NCBI GenBank assembly: GCA_963814055.1
Contig: CAWFBJ010000031.1
Coordinates: 124,001-188,000 of the forward strand
Source: AWTP1-13 sp963814055
GTDB taxonomy: Bacteria > Pseudomonadota > Alphaproteobacteria > Rhizobiales > Hyphomicrobiaceae
Direction of reading: 5' to 3'
DNA: 64,000 nt
This document shows, piece by piece, positions 44,835 to 52,728 of the stretch. A model generated the notes under the pieces. That model ran no database searches, had not been told where the DNA came from, and saw only the letters and a list, made by a program, of their open reading frames with translations. The first letter of the stretch is position 1. Each line of letters starts with the position of its first letter. A program made the position numbers and the translations under genes.

Positions 44835-46710
44835 CCTTCGCATCGAGGCAACCGTCAATGGCCGCAAGGTTTCGCGCGCCGCCAAGCCGCACCTGCGCTT
44901 GCTCGACTTCCTGCGCGACGACCTCGGCCACACCGGCACCAAGGAAGGTTGCGGCGCCGGCGAATGCGGCACCTGCTCGGTGTTCGTCGACGGCGTGCTG
45001 CTGAAGTCTTGTCTTGTCCCCGTAGCGAAGGCCCAAGGAACAGCGATCGAGACCGTCGAAGGGTTGGGCAAAGCGGGCGAGCTTTCCGTGTTGCAGCAGG
45101 CCTTCCACAAAGCCGGCGCCAGCCAATGCGGCTACTGCATCCCCGGCATGGTCATGGCCGCCACCGCAGCGCTGCGCGCCAATCCGTTCGCGGAGCGCGA
45201 GGAGATCAAGGAGCGCCTCGGCGGCAACATCTGCCGCTGCACCGGCTACCAGAAGATTTTCGATGCGGTCGAACTTGCCCGCGACGTGACCAACGGACGC
45301 CGTCCCGCGAGCGCGCTGGCTGAGGACGAACCGGCCGACGGCGCCTTCATCGGCGCCAACGTGCGGCGGCTCGATGCGCCGAGCAAGGTGTCGGGCGCGC
45401 TCAAATATGCCGGCGACATGGTGATGCCGCACATGCTGCACATGGCCGTGCTGCGCAGCCCCCACGCCCATGCTCGTATCGTTTCGATCGATACGTCGGA
45501 AGCCGAGACCATGCCGGGCGTCGAAGGCGTCATCACTTGTGCCGACGTGCCGGGCGTCGACAACTTCGGCGTGTTCGTGCACGACCAGCCGGTGATGGCG
45601 CGCGGCAAGGTGCGCTACGTCGGCGAACAGGTTGCCGCGGTCGCATCCGAGGACCCGCTGGTCGCCCGGCGCGCGCTGTCGAAAATCAAGGTTGTCTACG
45701 CGCCGCTACCGGCGGTGTTCGATGCCCACGAGGCGATGCGGCCCGGTGCCCCAATTCTGCACGACTACGCGCCCGACAACATGGTCAAGCACATCCCGAT
45801 CCGCGTCGGCGACATCGAGCGGGGCTTCGCCGAATCCGATCTGATCGTCGAAGAGGTCTACACGACCCAGCAGGTCGAGCACGCCTATCTCGAGCCGGAA
45901 GCCGGCCTCGCCTACGTCGATGCCGACGGCGTCGTGACGATCCTCTCGCCCAGCCAGAACATCACGCACCACCGCCACATGCTGTCGCGCATCATCGCGC
46001 AGCCGATCAACAAGGTGCGGTTCATCATGAGTCCCGTCGGCGGCGGCTTCGGCGGCAAGGAGGATATGGTCTACCAGGGCATGCTGGCTTTGATGGCGAT
46101 GAAGACGCGACGGCCGGTGCGTCTCGTGTTCACCCGCGAGGAATCCATCATCAGTACGGCCAAGCGCCATCCCTCGCACACCACCTACAAGATGGGCCTG
46201 ACGCGCGACGGCCGCATCCGCGCAGTCGAGATCAAGCTCGTCTCCGACGGCGGCGCCTACGGCATGTCGACCGAAGGCGTGATGCGCAAGGCGGCGATCC
46301 TGGCCGCCGGTCCCTACGCCATTGCGAACGTGAAGGTCGACACCTACGGGGTCTACACCAACAACACGCCGTCAGGTGCCTTCCGCTCGTTCGGTGCATT
46401 GCAATCTCAATTCGCGACCGAGACGCATCTCGACATCTGCGCCGAGAAGCTCGGCCTCGATCCTTTCGAGATCCGCCGCATCAATGCGATGCGCGACGGC
46501 GCCACGACTCACACAAAGCAGAAGCTCGGCTCGGTGAGCATGCTTCGCGCGCTCGATGCCGCGGAACAGGCCTCGCGCTGGGAAGCCGGCGCTTCTGCAT
46601 CGCGCGGCGGGACACGCGGCGATCTTGGCGGCGAGGGCGTGCGTCCCTCCTGTTCGCTAGGTGCACGCTTCGCAGCACCCGCCGCCAAAGCCCGCAGCGA
46701 GGTGGCGTGA
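44827..46710 (+). CDS. molybdenum hydroxylase: [2Fe-2S] subunit fused to N-terminal half of the Mo-binding large subunit
   Basis: A 627-residue fusion. Residues about 1-160 form a CoxS-type subunit: plant-type ferredoxin cluster GCGAGECGTCSVFVDG and the second cluster GASQCGYCIPG plus GGNICRCTGYQKIF. From about residue 180 begins a CoxL-type large subunit: RLDAPSKVSGALKYAGDMVM, VHDQPVMARGKVRYVGEQVA, TQQVEHAYLEPEAGLAYVDA, the Mo-cofactor motif PVGGGFGGKEDMVYQ and SGAFRSFGALQSQFATETHL. Homology ends after EQASRWEA; the last about 40 residues (46590-46707) are an alien Gly/Ala/Arg-rich segment with an imperfect palindrome. The missing C-terminal half is the next ORF. S replaces the G of the usual RGFG motif. 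Confidence 0.88.
   Translation: MPDLRIEATVNGRKVSRAAKPHLRLLDFLRDDLGHTGTKEGCGAGECGTCSVFVDGVLLKSCLVPVAKAQGTAIETVEGLGKAGELSVLQQAFHKAGASQCGYCIPGMVMAATAALRANPFAEREEIKERLGGNICRCTGYQKIFDAVELARDVTNGRRPASALAEDEPADGAFIGANVRRLDAPSKVSGALKYAGDMVMPHMLHMAVLRSPHAHARIVSIDTSEAETMPGVEGVITCADVPGVDNFGVFVHDQPVMARGKVRYVGEQVAAVASEDPLVARRALSKIKVVYAPLPAVFDAHEAMRPGAPILHDYAPDNMVKHIPIRVGDIERGFAESDLIVEEVYTTQQVEHAYLEPEAGLAYVDADGVVTILSPSQNITHHRHMLSRIIAQPINKVRFIMSPVGGGFGGKEDMVYQGMLALMAMKTRRPVRLVFTREESIISTAKRHPSHTTYKMGLTRDGRIRAVEIKLVSDGGAYGMSTEGVMRKAAILAAGPYAIANVKVDTYGVYTNNTPSGAFRSFGALQSQFATETHLDICAEKLGLDPFEIRRINAMRDGATTHTKQKLGSVSMLRALDAAEQASRWEAGASASRGGTRGDLGGEGVRPSCSLGARFAAPAAKARSEVA
46625..46688. repeat. fold-back insert within the Mo-subunit gene
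   Basis: TTGGCGGCG (46625-46633) and CGCCGCCAA (46680-46688) form a perfect 9-bp inverted repeat, with partial further pairing inside (GCGTGCG with GTGCACGC). It lies in the 120-bp segment (about 46590-46709) that separates the two halves of the large subunit and is not homologous to the family. It looks like a small in-frame palindromic insertion. Confidence 0.55.
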
Positions 46711-47723
46711 TGGCCAAGAAGCGCGGCCGCGGCGTCGCTGCCTGCTGGTACGGCATTGCCCGTACCGCCACCGTCGACCGTGCCGGCGCCTGGGCCGAGA
46801 TCGACGACGGCGGCACTGCCAAGATTGTTACCGGCGTCACGGAAATTGGCGAGGGCATCCTCACCGTACTGGCGCAGATCGCCGCACACGAGATCGGCGT
46901 GCGGCCGCAGGATGTCACGATCGGCGACAACGACACCGCCCGCTCGCCGGAAGCCGCGCATGCCGGCGCCACACGCCAGACCTACATGATCGGCAACGTC
47001 GTGGCGCTCGCTTCGCGCCAGGCGCGCGCCATGCTGGTCGACGTGATTGCAAAGCACTGGGGCGTCGACGGCCGCACCATCAAGACCGCCGCCGGCGAGA
47101 TCTGGGCCGAAGGCAGCAACCACAAGATGCCCATGAGCGAGGCCGTGCAGATCGCCAAGAGCCGCGGCGTGGTGCCGGTCGGCTCGGCGTCGTTCGGCAC
47201 CGACACCACCGGCCTCGATCCCGTCGACGGCGCGGGGCGGCCCTGGCAGGCCTATGTGTTTGGCTGCCAGGTGGCCGAAGTCGAAGTGGATACGCTCACC
47301 GGAGAGGTGCAGGTGCTCGGAATCTGGGCGGTGCACGATGTCGGCCGCGCGGTAAATCCGCGCGGGGTGGAAGGCCAGATCGAGGGCGGCATCGTGCAGG
47401 CCCTCGGCCAGGGACTGATGGAGGACTATCGCACGGTCGATGGCCGCACCACGACGCCCAACCTCGCAAAATACATCCTGCCGACATCGCTGGACGTGCC
47501 GCAGGTGACGTCGGTGATCCTGGAGGACCCCGATCCGATCGGCCCGCTGGGGGTCAAAGGCATCGGCGAGCCCGCCATGATTCCGACTATTCCGGCCGTC
47601 ATGAACGCCATCTACGATGCCGTCGGGGTGCGGATTACTTCTCTACCGGCGACGCCGGAAAAAGTGCTCGAAGGAATACGAAGGAAGGCGCGGGCTGCCC
47701 GTCAACCGATCGCGGCAGAATGA
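46710..47723 (+). CDS. molybdenum hydroxylase large subunit, C-terminal half
   Basis: A 337-residue protein beginning with an ATG that overlaps the preceding stop (TGATG). It continues exactly where the fused first half breaks: KKRGRGVAACWYGIARTAT, AWAEIDDGGTAKIVTGVTEI, GEGILTVLAQIAAHEIGV, GDNDTARSPEAAHAGATRQT, VHDVGRAVNPRGVEGQIEGG and GVKGIGEPAMIPTIPAVMNA, where the Glu is the catalytic base of the family. With the first half it restores a complete CoxL-type Mo-pterin subunit. The two chains could assemble as a split subunit thanks to coupled translation, or the enzyme may be inactive. Confidence 0.85.
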   Translation: MAKKRGRGVAACWYGIARTATVDRAGAWAEIDDGGTAKIVTGVTEIGEGILTVLAQIAAHEIGVRPQDVTIGDNDTARSPEAAHAGATRQTYMIGNVVALASRQARAMLVDVIAKHWGVDGRTIKTAAGEIWAEGSNHKMPMSEAVQIAKSRGVVPVGSASFGTDTTGLDPVDGAGRPWQAYVFGCQVAEVEVDTLTGEVQVLGIWAVHDVGRAVNPRGVEGQIEGGIVQALGQGLMEDYRTVDGRTTTPNLAKYILPTSLDVPQVTSVILEDPDPIGPLGVKGIGEPAMIPTIPAVMNAIYDAVGVRITSLPATPEKVLEGIRRKARAARQPIAAE

Positions 47724-47768
47724 AGAGAGTTGCGGGTAGTGCAGACGACCAAGACCAGGAGGAATGCA

Positions 47769-48746
47769 ATGTTCAGTTATACGCGTCGCGTCGTTCTCGC
47801 GGTGGCATCGATTGCTGCGTTGGCGACGCCTGCGCTCGCTCAATCCTATCCTGCCGGCAAACCCATCGAAATGACGGTCATGTTCGGCGCGGGCAGCGCG
47901 TCGGACGTCACGGCCCGTCAGCTCGCGGAGGGCATGGCCAAGATACTCGGCGCCCCCGTTCCCGTGGTGAACCGGACGGGCGCCGGCGGTGCGATTGGCT
48001 ACACGCACCTCTCGGAGCAGAAGCCAGACGGCTATGCCATCGTGTGGAGTTCCAACTCCATCTCCACGAACTTTCATTCAGGCCAGCTGAAGTTCGACTA
48101 CAAGAACCTCGAGCATGTTGCCCGCGTGACGATCGAGAATCCCGCCATCGCGGTGAAAGCCAGTTCGCCCTGGAAGACCCTGAAGGAACTGGTCGACTAC
48201 GCCAAGGCCAATCCCGACAAAGTTCGCGTCGGCAATTCGGGTGCAGCCAGCCACACGCATATCGCGGCTGTCGCGCTCTTCAGTGCGGCGGGCGCCAAGA
48301 TTACATCAGTCCCGTTCAGCGCGGGCCAGGCCACGGTCAATCTGCTGGGTGATCGCATCGAGGCCGCGGTTCAGTTCCCGCAGGCTTTCGTGTCGCACGT
48401 CAAGAACGGCGACCTGCGCGTGCTGGGGATGCTCGGCACCATCCCCGATCCGTCTTTCCCCGACGTGAAGACGGCAAAAGCACAGGGCTACAAGGTGGGT
48501 CTTGACCTGTGGCGCGGTATTTCCGTTCCCAAGGGCACGCCGAAGGCCGTGATCGCCAAGCTCCAGGACGCCATCAAGAAGACCGTGGAATCGCCGGAGT
48601 TCGTCGCCGCAGGCACCAAGATCGGCTTCACGCCGGCCTACCAGCCGTCCGATGTATTCACGAAAATGATCGCCGCCGACGACGCCGGCTTGGCCGTGGT
48701 GATGAAGGACCTCGGTCTCAAGAAGGATCCCGAGCCCAAGAAGTAG
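47769..48746 (+). CDS. tripartite tricarboxylate transporter substrate-binding protein (TctC/Bug)
   Basis: ATG 47769 follows AGGAGGA and gives 325 residues with a signal peptide (about 1-24, VVLAVASIAALATPALAQ). The mature part shows PIEMTVMFGAGSASDVTARQ, PVVNRTGAGGAIGYTHLSEQ, KPDGYAIVWSSNS, and GNSGAASHTHIAAVALFSAA, the typical Bug-family ligand-binding segments. Bug proteins bind carboxylates or aromatic acids in the periplasm and hand them to TctAB. It lies 45 bp after the hydroxylase genes and directly before tctB/tctA homologues, so this cluster carries its own uptake system. Confidence 0.93.
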   Translation: MFSYTRRVVLAVASIAALATPALAQSYPAGKPIEMTVMFGAGSASDVTARQLAEGMAKILGAPVPVVNRTGAGGAIGYTHLSEQKPDGYAIVWSSNSISTNFHSGQLKFDYKNLEHVARVTIENPAIAVKASSPWKTLKELVDYAKANPDKVRVGNSGAASHTHIAAVALFSAAGAKITSVPFSAGQATVNLLGDRIEAAVQFPQAFVSHVKNGDLRVLGMLGTIPDPSFPDVKTAKAQGYKVGLDLWRGISVPKGTPKAVIAKLQDAIKKTVESPEFVAAGTKIGFTPAYQPSDVFTKMIAADDAGLAVVMKDLGLKKDPEPKK

Positions 48747-48782
48747 GTAACCCAGTGCGCGTAGCAGCGGATCGGCCGCGTG

Positions 48783-49325
48783 ATGGCCGATAAACCCATG
48801 CCGTCGGACGCGGAGGAGCAGGGCGCCTGGGCGCGCCCCGTTTCTTCGCGCCGCGGCGAAATTGCCATGTCGGTGGCCCTGCTGGCCACGGCCGTCTTCT
48901 TCGTGTCGCAGGCGGCATTCCTCCCCTTTGGCGGCATCGGCCTGCCAGGTCCCGGTTTTTTGCCGTTCGCGCTCGGTATCGCGCTCGGTGTGCTGGCGCC
49001 GGTGATCCTCTATCGCTGTGTGCGGGGTGAAGAGGGCGAAACCGTCTACCTTGGCCACCGCGATGTGCTCGTCGTGCTTGCTGCGATGGCCGGCGTCGCA
49101 TTCGCGTTCGAGCGCGCCGACTCATATCTCGTGCTTGGATCGTTCATGGCCGTGGTCCTGCTGCTCGTTGCCCGAGCATCGCCCTGGAAGGTCGCCCTGG
49201 GAGCAGTCATCACGATGATCGCAGTCTGGGCCGTCTTCAAGCTCGCCCTGGGCGTGCGCCTGCCCACGGGTGATTTCTGGGATGCTCTCAGAGATCTGAC
49301 GCCGTTCAAGTCCGACGGCGGGTGA
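48783..49325 (+). CDS. tripartite tricarboxylate transporter small membrane subunit (TctB family)
   Basis: A 180-residue membrane protein with four hydrophobic helices: about 25-47 (MSVALLATAVFFVSQAAFLP), 55-75, 95-113 and 120-160. IGLPGPGFLPFALGIALGVL is the conserved TctB segment. It is the small, poorly conserved subunit needed with TctA for sodium- or proton-coupled uptake. ATG 48783 is preferred over GTG 48780. The stop overlaps the start region of the tctA homologue (GTGA at 49322). Confidence 0.88.
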   Translation: MADKPMPSDAEEQGAWARPVSSRRGEIAMSVALLATAVFFVSQAAFLPFGGIGLPGPGFLPFALGIALGVLAPVILYRCVRGEEGETVYLGHRDVLVVLAAMAGVAFAFERADSYLVLGSFMAVVLLLVARASPWKVALGAVITMIAVWAVFKLALGVRLPTGDFWDALRDLTPFKSDGG

Positions 49326-49327
49326 GC

Positions 49328-50839
49328 ATGTCGCCATTCGATCACCTCATGTCGGGCTTTGCGGTCGCGCTTACGTGGCAGAGTCTGTTCTACTGCTTTG
49401 TCGGCTGCATGTGGGGAACCATCGTCGGCGTGCTGCCGGGCCTGGGTCCATTGGCCGGAATGGTGCTGCTGCTGCCGCTCACCTTCGGCCTCGATCCCGC
49501 CAACGGCATCATCATGCTGACGGGCATCTTCTACGGCGCCATGTACGGCGGCTCGACAACATCGATCCTCGTGCGCATTCCCGGCGAGGCAGCCTCCGTC
49601 GTGACATGTATCGACGGCTACGAAATGGCGCGCCAGGGCCGCGCCGGGCCGGCCTTGATGATTGCTGCCGTGGGCAGCTTCATTGGCGGCACGGTTTCCG
49701 TTCTCGGGCTGATGCTGGTTGCCCCGCCGCTGGCACGCGTGATGGTGGCCATCGGGCCGTCGGTCGAAGTCGTGCTGATGCTGCTGGCGCTGGGCACGAT
49801 CACCCTGGTGTCGGGAGGTTCGCGGCTCAAGACCGCCACCATGATCGTGCTCGGACTGGCCGTGGGCACGGTCGGTCTCGACAAGATTACCGGCACGCCG
49901 CGCTTCACCTTCGGCAACCTGGGCTTCGCCGACGGCCTCTCTTTCACGGCGCTTGCCATAGGCCTGTTCGGAATCTCCGAGATCCTCTTAAACCTGGAGA
50001 AGAGCAAACCTATCGAGGCCATCCGTCCTAAGCTCAGGGAGCTCCTGCCCAAATGGGCTGACTTGAAGGAATCTGCACCCGCCATCGGCCGGGGCACGAT
50101 CGTCGGCTTTATTTTCGGGATCATTCCGGGCGTCAGCCACGTGGTGTCGACGTTCGTGTCCTACGCGCTGGAAAAACGCTTCTCGCGGCATCCGGAAAAG
50201 TTCGGCAAAGGCGCCATCGCCGGGGTTGCCGGGCCGGAGACCGCCAACAACGCCACCACCGGCACCGCCATGATCCCGCTGCTGGCGCTCGGCATCCCTT
50301 CGATCCCGGCTACCGCCATCCTGCTGTCGGCGCTCACGATCCATGGCGTGCAGCCAGGACCTCTGCTGATGACCGACAATCCCCAAGTGTTCTGGGGGCT
50401 GGTGGCCAGCATGTACATCGGCAACGCCGTCCTGCTGGCGCTGAACCTGCCATTCGTGAGCTTGTTCGTGAACCTGCTGCGCGTCCCTTACGCTTGGCTG
50501 GTGCCCATCATCCTGGTGATCTCGACGATCGGCGTCTACAGCGTGAACTTCAAAGCGGCCGACATCTGGATCATGGTGATCTCGGGTGGCGTCGGCTATC
50601 TCCTGCGCAAGTTCGGCTACGAGATGGCGCCGCTGCTGCTGGCGCTCGTCCTGGGCGATCGGCTGGAGGAGAATTTCCGACTGGCGCTGACCATGTCGGG
50701 GGGCTCCTACGCCACCTTTGCCGATCAGGCCTCGCTCATCGTCATAGTCACGGTCGCCGGACTGCTGCTTTTCCTGCAGGCGTGTGCCTGGGCCTTCGGC
50801 TATCGCAAATCGATCGCCGACGCGGCGGAACGGGCGTGA
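49328..50839 (+). CDS. tripartite tricarboxylate transporter large membrane subunit (TctA family)
   Basis: About 503 residues and eleven or twelve hydrophobic helices. Family marks are WGTIVGVLPGLGPLAGMVLL, FYGAMYGGSTTSILVRIPGE, AASVVTCIDGYEMARQGRAG, FIFGIIPGVSHVVSTFVSYA and ETANNATTGTAMIPLLALGI. TctA forms the transport channel. ATG 49328 is taken as start; GTG 49322 overlaps the upstream stop and is equally possible. It completes the TctC-TctB-TctA uptake set in the catabolic cluster. Confidence 0.94.
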   Translation: MSPFDHLMSGFAVALTWQSLFYCFVGCMWGTIVGVLPGLGPLAGMVLLLPLTFGLDPANGIIMLTGIFYGAMYGGSTTSILVRIPGEAASVVTCIDGYEMARQGRAGPALMIAAVGSFIGGTVSVLGLMLVAPPLARVMVAIGPSVEVVLMLLALGTITLVSGGSRLKTATMIVLGLAVGTVGLDKITGTPRFTFGNLGFADGLSFTALAIGLFGISEILLNLEKSKPIEAIRPKLRELLPKWADLKESAPAIGRGTIVGFIFGIIPGVSHVVSTFVSYALEKRFSRHPEKFGKGAIAGVAGPETANNATTGTAMIPLLALGIPSIPATAILLSALTIHGVQPGPLLMTDNPQVFWGLVASMYIGNAVLLALNLPFVSLFVNLLRVPYAWLVPIILVISTIGVYSVNFKAADIWIMVISGGVGYLLRKFGYEMAPLLLALVLGDRLEENFRLALTMSGGSYATFADQASLIVIVTVAGLLLFLQACAWAFGYRKSIADAAERA

Positions 50840-50881
50840 GCTGAGCAGACCTTTCAATTTGAACCAGGGAAATCGCAGATC

Positions 50882-51892
50882 ATGAGTGAGGCACCGTTGC
50901 GCGTGGCCGTGCTGGGGATGGGATGGTGGTCCGATGTGCTGTCCGACGCCATCAAGCGTTCCAACACAATGCAGATCGTAGCCTGCTTCACGCGGTCCGA
51001 GGATAAACGTCGGGCATTCGCCGAGAAATACGGCTGCCGCGCCGCCGCCAGCTACGAGGAGATCCTCAACGACCGCTCGATCGCCGGCATCATCAACACC
51101 ACGCCCAACAATGTGCATCTGGAGACCACGCGTCAGGCGGCGGAAGCCGGCAAGCACGTCTTCCTCGACAAGCCGATCGCCAACACGGTCCGGGAAGGCC
51201 AGGAGATCGCGCAGGTGTGCAAGAAGGCGGGTGTCGTGCTGGCACTCGGCTATCAGCGCCGCCGCGAGACCCACTTCCGCTGGATCAAGTCCGAGATCGA
51301 CGCGGGACGCTTCGGCAAGCTGGTGCAGGCCGAATGCAACATCAGTCGTGACCGGCTCGGACAATTCGATCTTTCATCGTGGCGCTATACGGCTGCCGGC
51401 ATGCCCGGTGGCGTCATGCTGCAGATCGGCATCCACTACGTCGACGTATTGGAATTCCTGATGGGCCCCATCAAAAGCGTATCGGCGCGGCTCGCACAAC
51501 TCGTGCTGCCCGGCGACAACCCCGACGTCGCCAATCTGATCTTGCAGCACGAGAACAACGCTCTTTCCAACCTCACGGCTTCCTATGCTTCGGCCTCCGA
51601 GTTCTACATGATGAACATCTACGGCAAGGAGGCGAGCGCCTATTACGATCTCTTCTCCGGCCTCAGGCACTTGAAGCGTGGCGAAAAGACAGCCCGTGCC
51701 ATCGCGACGGAAAAGAACGACACCATCCGCGAGGAACTCGACGAATTCGCCCGCTGCGCGCGCAACGGCAGTCAGCCCGAGACGGACGGTTTCTGGGCGG
51801 CGCGCAACCTTGCCGTCATCAAGGCTGGTGCCAAAAGCGCGCGCGAGGGTCGCGTGGTCGAAGTGGCTGAGATTCTCGCAAGCGGAGAGTGA
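50882..51892 (+). CDS. Gfo/Idh/MocA family oxidoreductase
   Basis: A 336-residue NAD(P)-dependent dehydrogenase. N-terminal Rossmann fold: LRVAVLGMGWWSDVLSDAIK, then IINTTPNNVHLETTRQAAEA, GKHVFLDKPIANTVREGQEI. The family's EKP motif reads DKP here. The C-terminal GFO_IDH_MocA_C part has GGVMLQIGIHYVDVLEFLMG with the catalytic His. Members oxidise or reduce sugars, inositols and related polyols or cyclic acids. Downstream is an IolD-like enzyme, the same pairing of enzyme classes seen in inositol breakdown, but no other iol genes are present. The stop overlaps the next start (GTGA). Confidence 0.92.
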   Translation: MSEAPLRVAVLGMGWWSDVLSDAIKRSNTMQIVACFTRSEDKRRAFAEKYGCRAAASYEEILNDRSIAGIINTTPNNVHLETTRQAAEAGKHVFLDKPIANTVREGQEIAQVCKKAGVVLALGYQRRRETHFRWIKSEIDAGRFGKLVQAECNISRDRLGQFDLSSWRYTAAGMPGGVMLQIGIHYVDVLEFLMGPIKSVSARLAQLVLPGDNPDVANLILQHENNALSNLTASYASASEFYMMNIYGKEASAYYDLFSGLRHLKRGEKTARAIATEKNDTIREELDEFARCARNGSQPETDGFWAARNLAVIKAGAKSAREGRVVEVAEILASGE

Positions 51893-52728
51893 AGGGAAAT
51901 CTTGTAAGCGGCTGGGGTTTTGCGTTGGCTAGAATTGATATCGGCGAGATCACGCTGAATGTCGAAGAGCGTGGTTCGGGACCTGCATTCATATTCATCC
52001 CGGGACTGGTCGGGCTGAGCAATGCCTGGGATTTCCAAACGGCGGAATTCTCCAAGCGGTATCGCTGCGTCGCCTTCGACCACCGCGGCGCAGGCGACAG
52101 CGACAAGCCGCCGAACGGTTATACGACCGGCATCCTGGCGCACGACGTGATTGCCCTGATGGACAAGCTCGGCATTGATAAGGCGCATATTGCGGGCACC
52201 TCCACCGGCGGCTGCGTGCTGCAGAACCTCGCCATCGACCATCCCGAGCGCCTGCGCTGCTGCGTCTTCTCCAACACCTGGGTGAAGGCCGACGAGTTCA
52301 TCACGCGCGTGCAGATGACGCGCAGGCGCATTGCCCTCTCCTACGGCGCTGAGGAATACGTCAAGGTATCGTCGCTGTTCACCAGCGGTGCCATGCAGTT
52401 TCGATACGACCTCGACAAGGTGCTTGAACTGGAACGGCGCGCCTTGGCGACCGTCGCGCCCGTCGAGATACTGGCCCAGCGCATCGACATGACGCTGGCG
52501 CATGACCGCACGGCGGAGCTGTCGAAAATCAGGAACCCGTCGCTCATCGTCGGCACGAGCGATGATGCGACGGTGCCGTCCTATCAATCGGAGGACCTGC
52601 ACAAGGCCATCGCGGGCTCCCGCCTGGTCCTTGTCGAGGAGGGTGGTCACTATTCCTATCGCCGGCACTGGCAGGAATGGAACAGAATGGTCGACGCGTT
52701 CCTCAAAGAAACGGAAGGCAGCGTCTAG
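51889..52728 (+). CDS. alpha/beta-fold hydrolase
   Basis: A 279-residue hydrolase. The oxyanion-hole region is PAFIFIPGLVGLSNAWDFQT, the strand-turn CVAFDHRGAGDSDKPPNGYT follows, and the nucleophile elbow is GTSTGGCVLQN (G-x-S-x-G). The likely acid is in GTSDDATVPS and the His in EEGGHYSYRRHW. This set resembles 3-oxoadipate enol-lactonase and meta-cleavage hydrolases, which cut lactones or C-C bonds of ring-fission products. The GTG at 51889 overlaps the preceding stop, but a TTG at about 51922 could be the real start. In the cluster it may hydrolyse an ester, lactone or ring-opened intermediate. Confidence 0.85.
   Translation: MKGNLVSGWGFALARIDIGEITLNVEERGSGPAFIFIPGLVGLSNAWDFQTAEFSKRYRCVAFDHRGAGDSDKPPNGYTTGILAHDVIALMDKLGIDKAHIAGTSTGGCVLQNLAIDHPERLRCCVFSNTWVKADEFITRVQMTRRRIALSYGAEEYVKVSSLFTSGAMQFRYDLDKVLELERRALATVAPVEILAQRIDMTLAHDRTAELSKIRNPSLIVGTSDDATVPSYQSEDLHKAIAGSRLVLVEEGGHYSYRRHWQEWNRMVDAFLKETEGSV

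Noticed and set aside
42717..45110. 797-codon antisense open frame across the alcohol dehydrogenase and hydroxylase genes
   Set aside because: Mirror frame of well-recognised proteins on the other strand; no domain visible.
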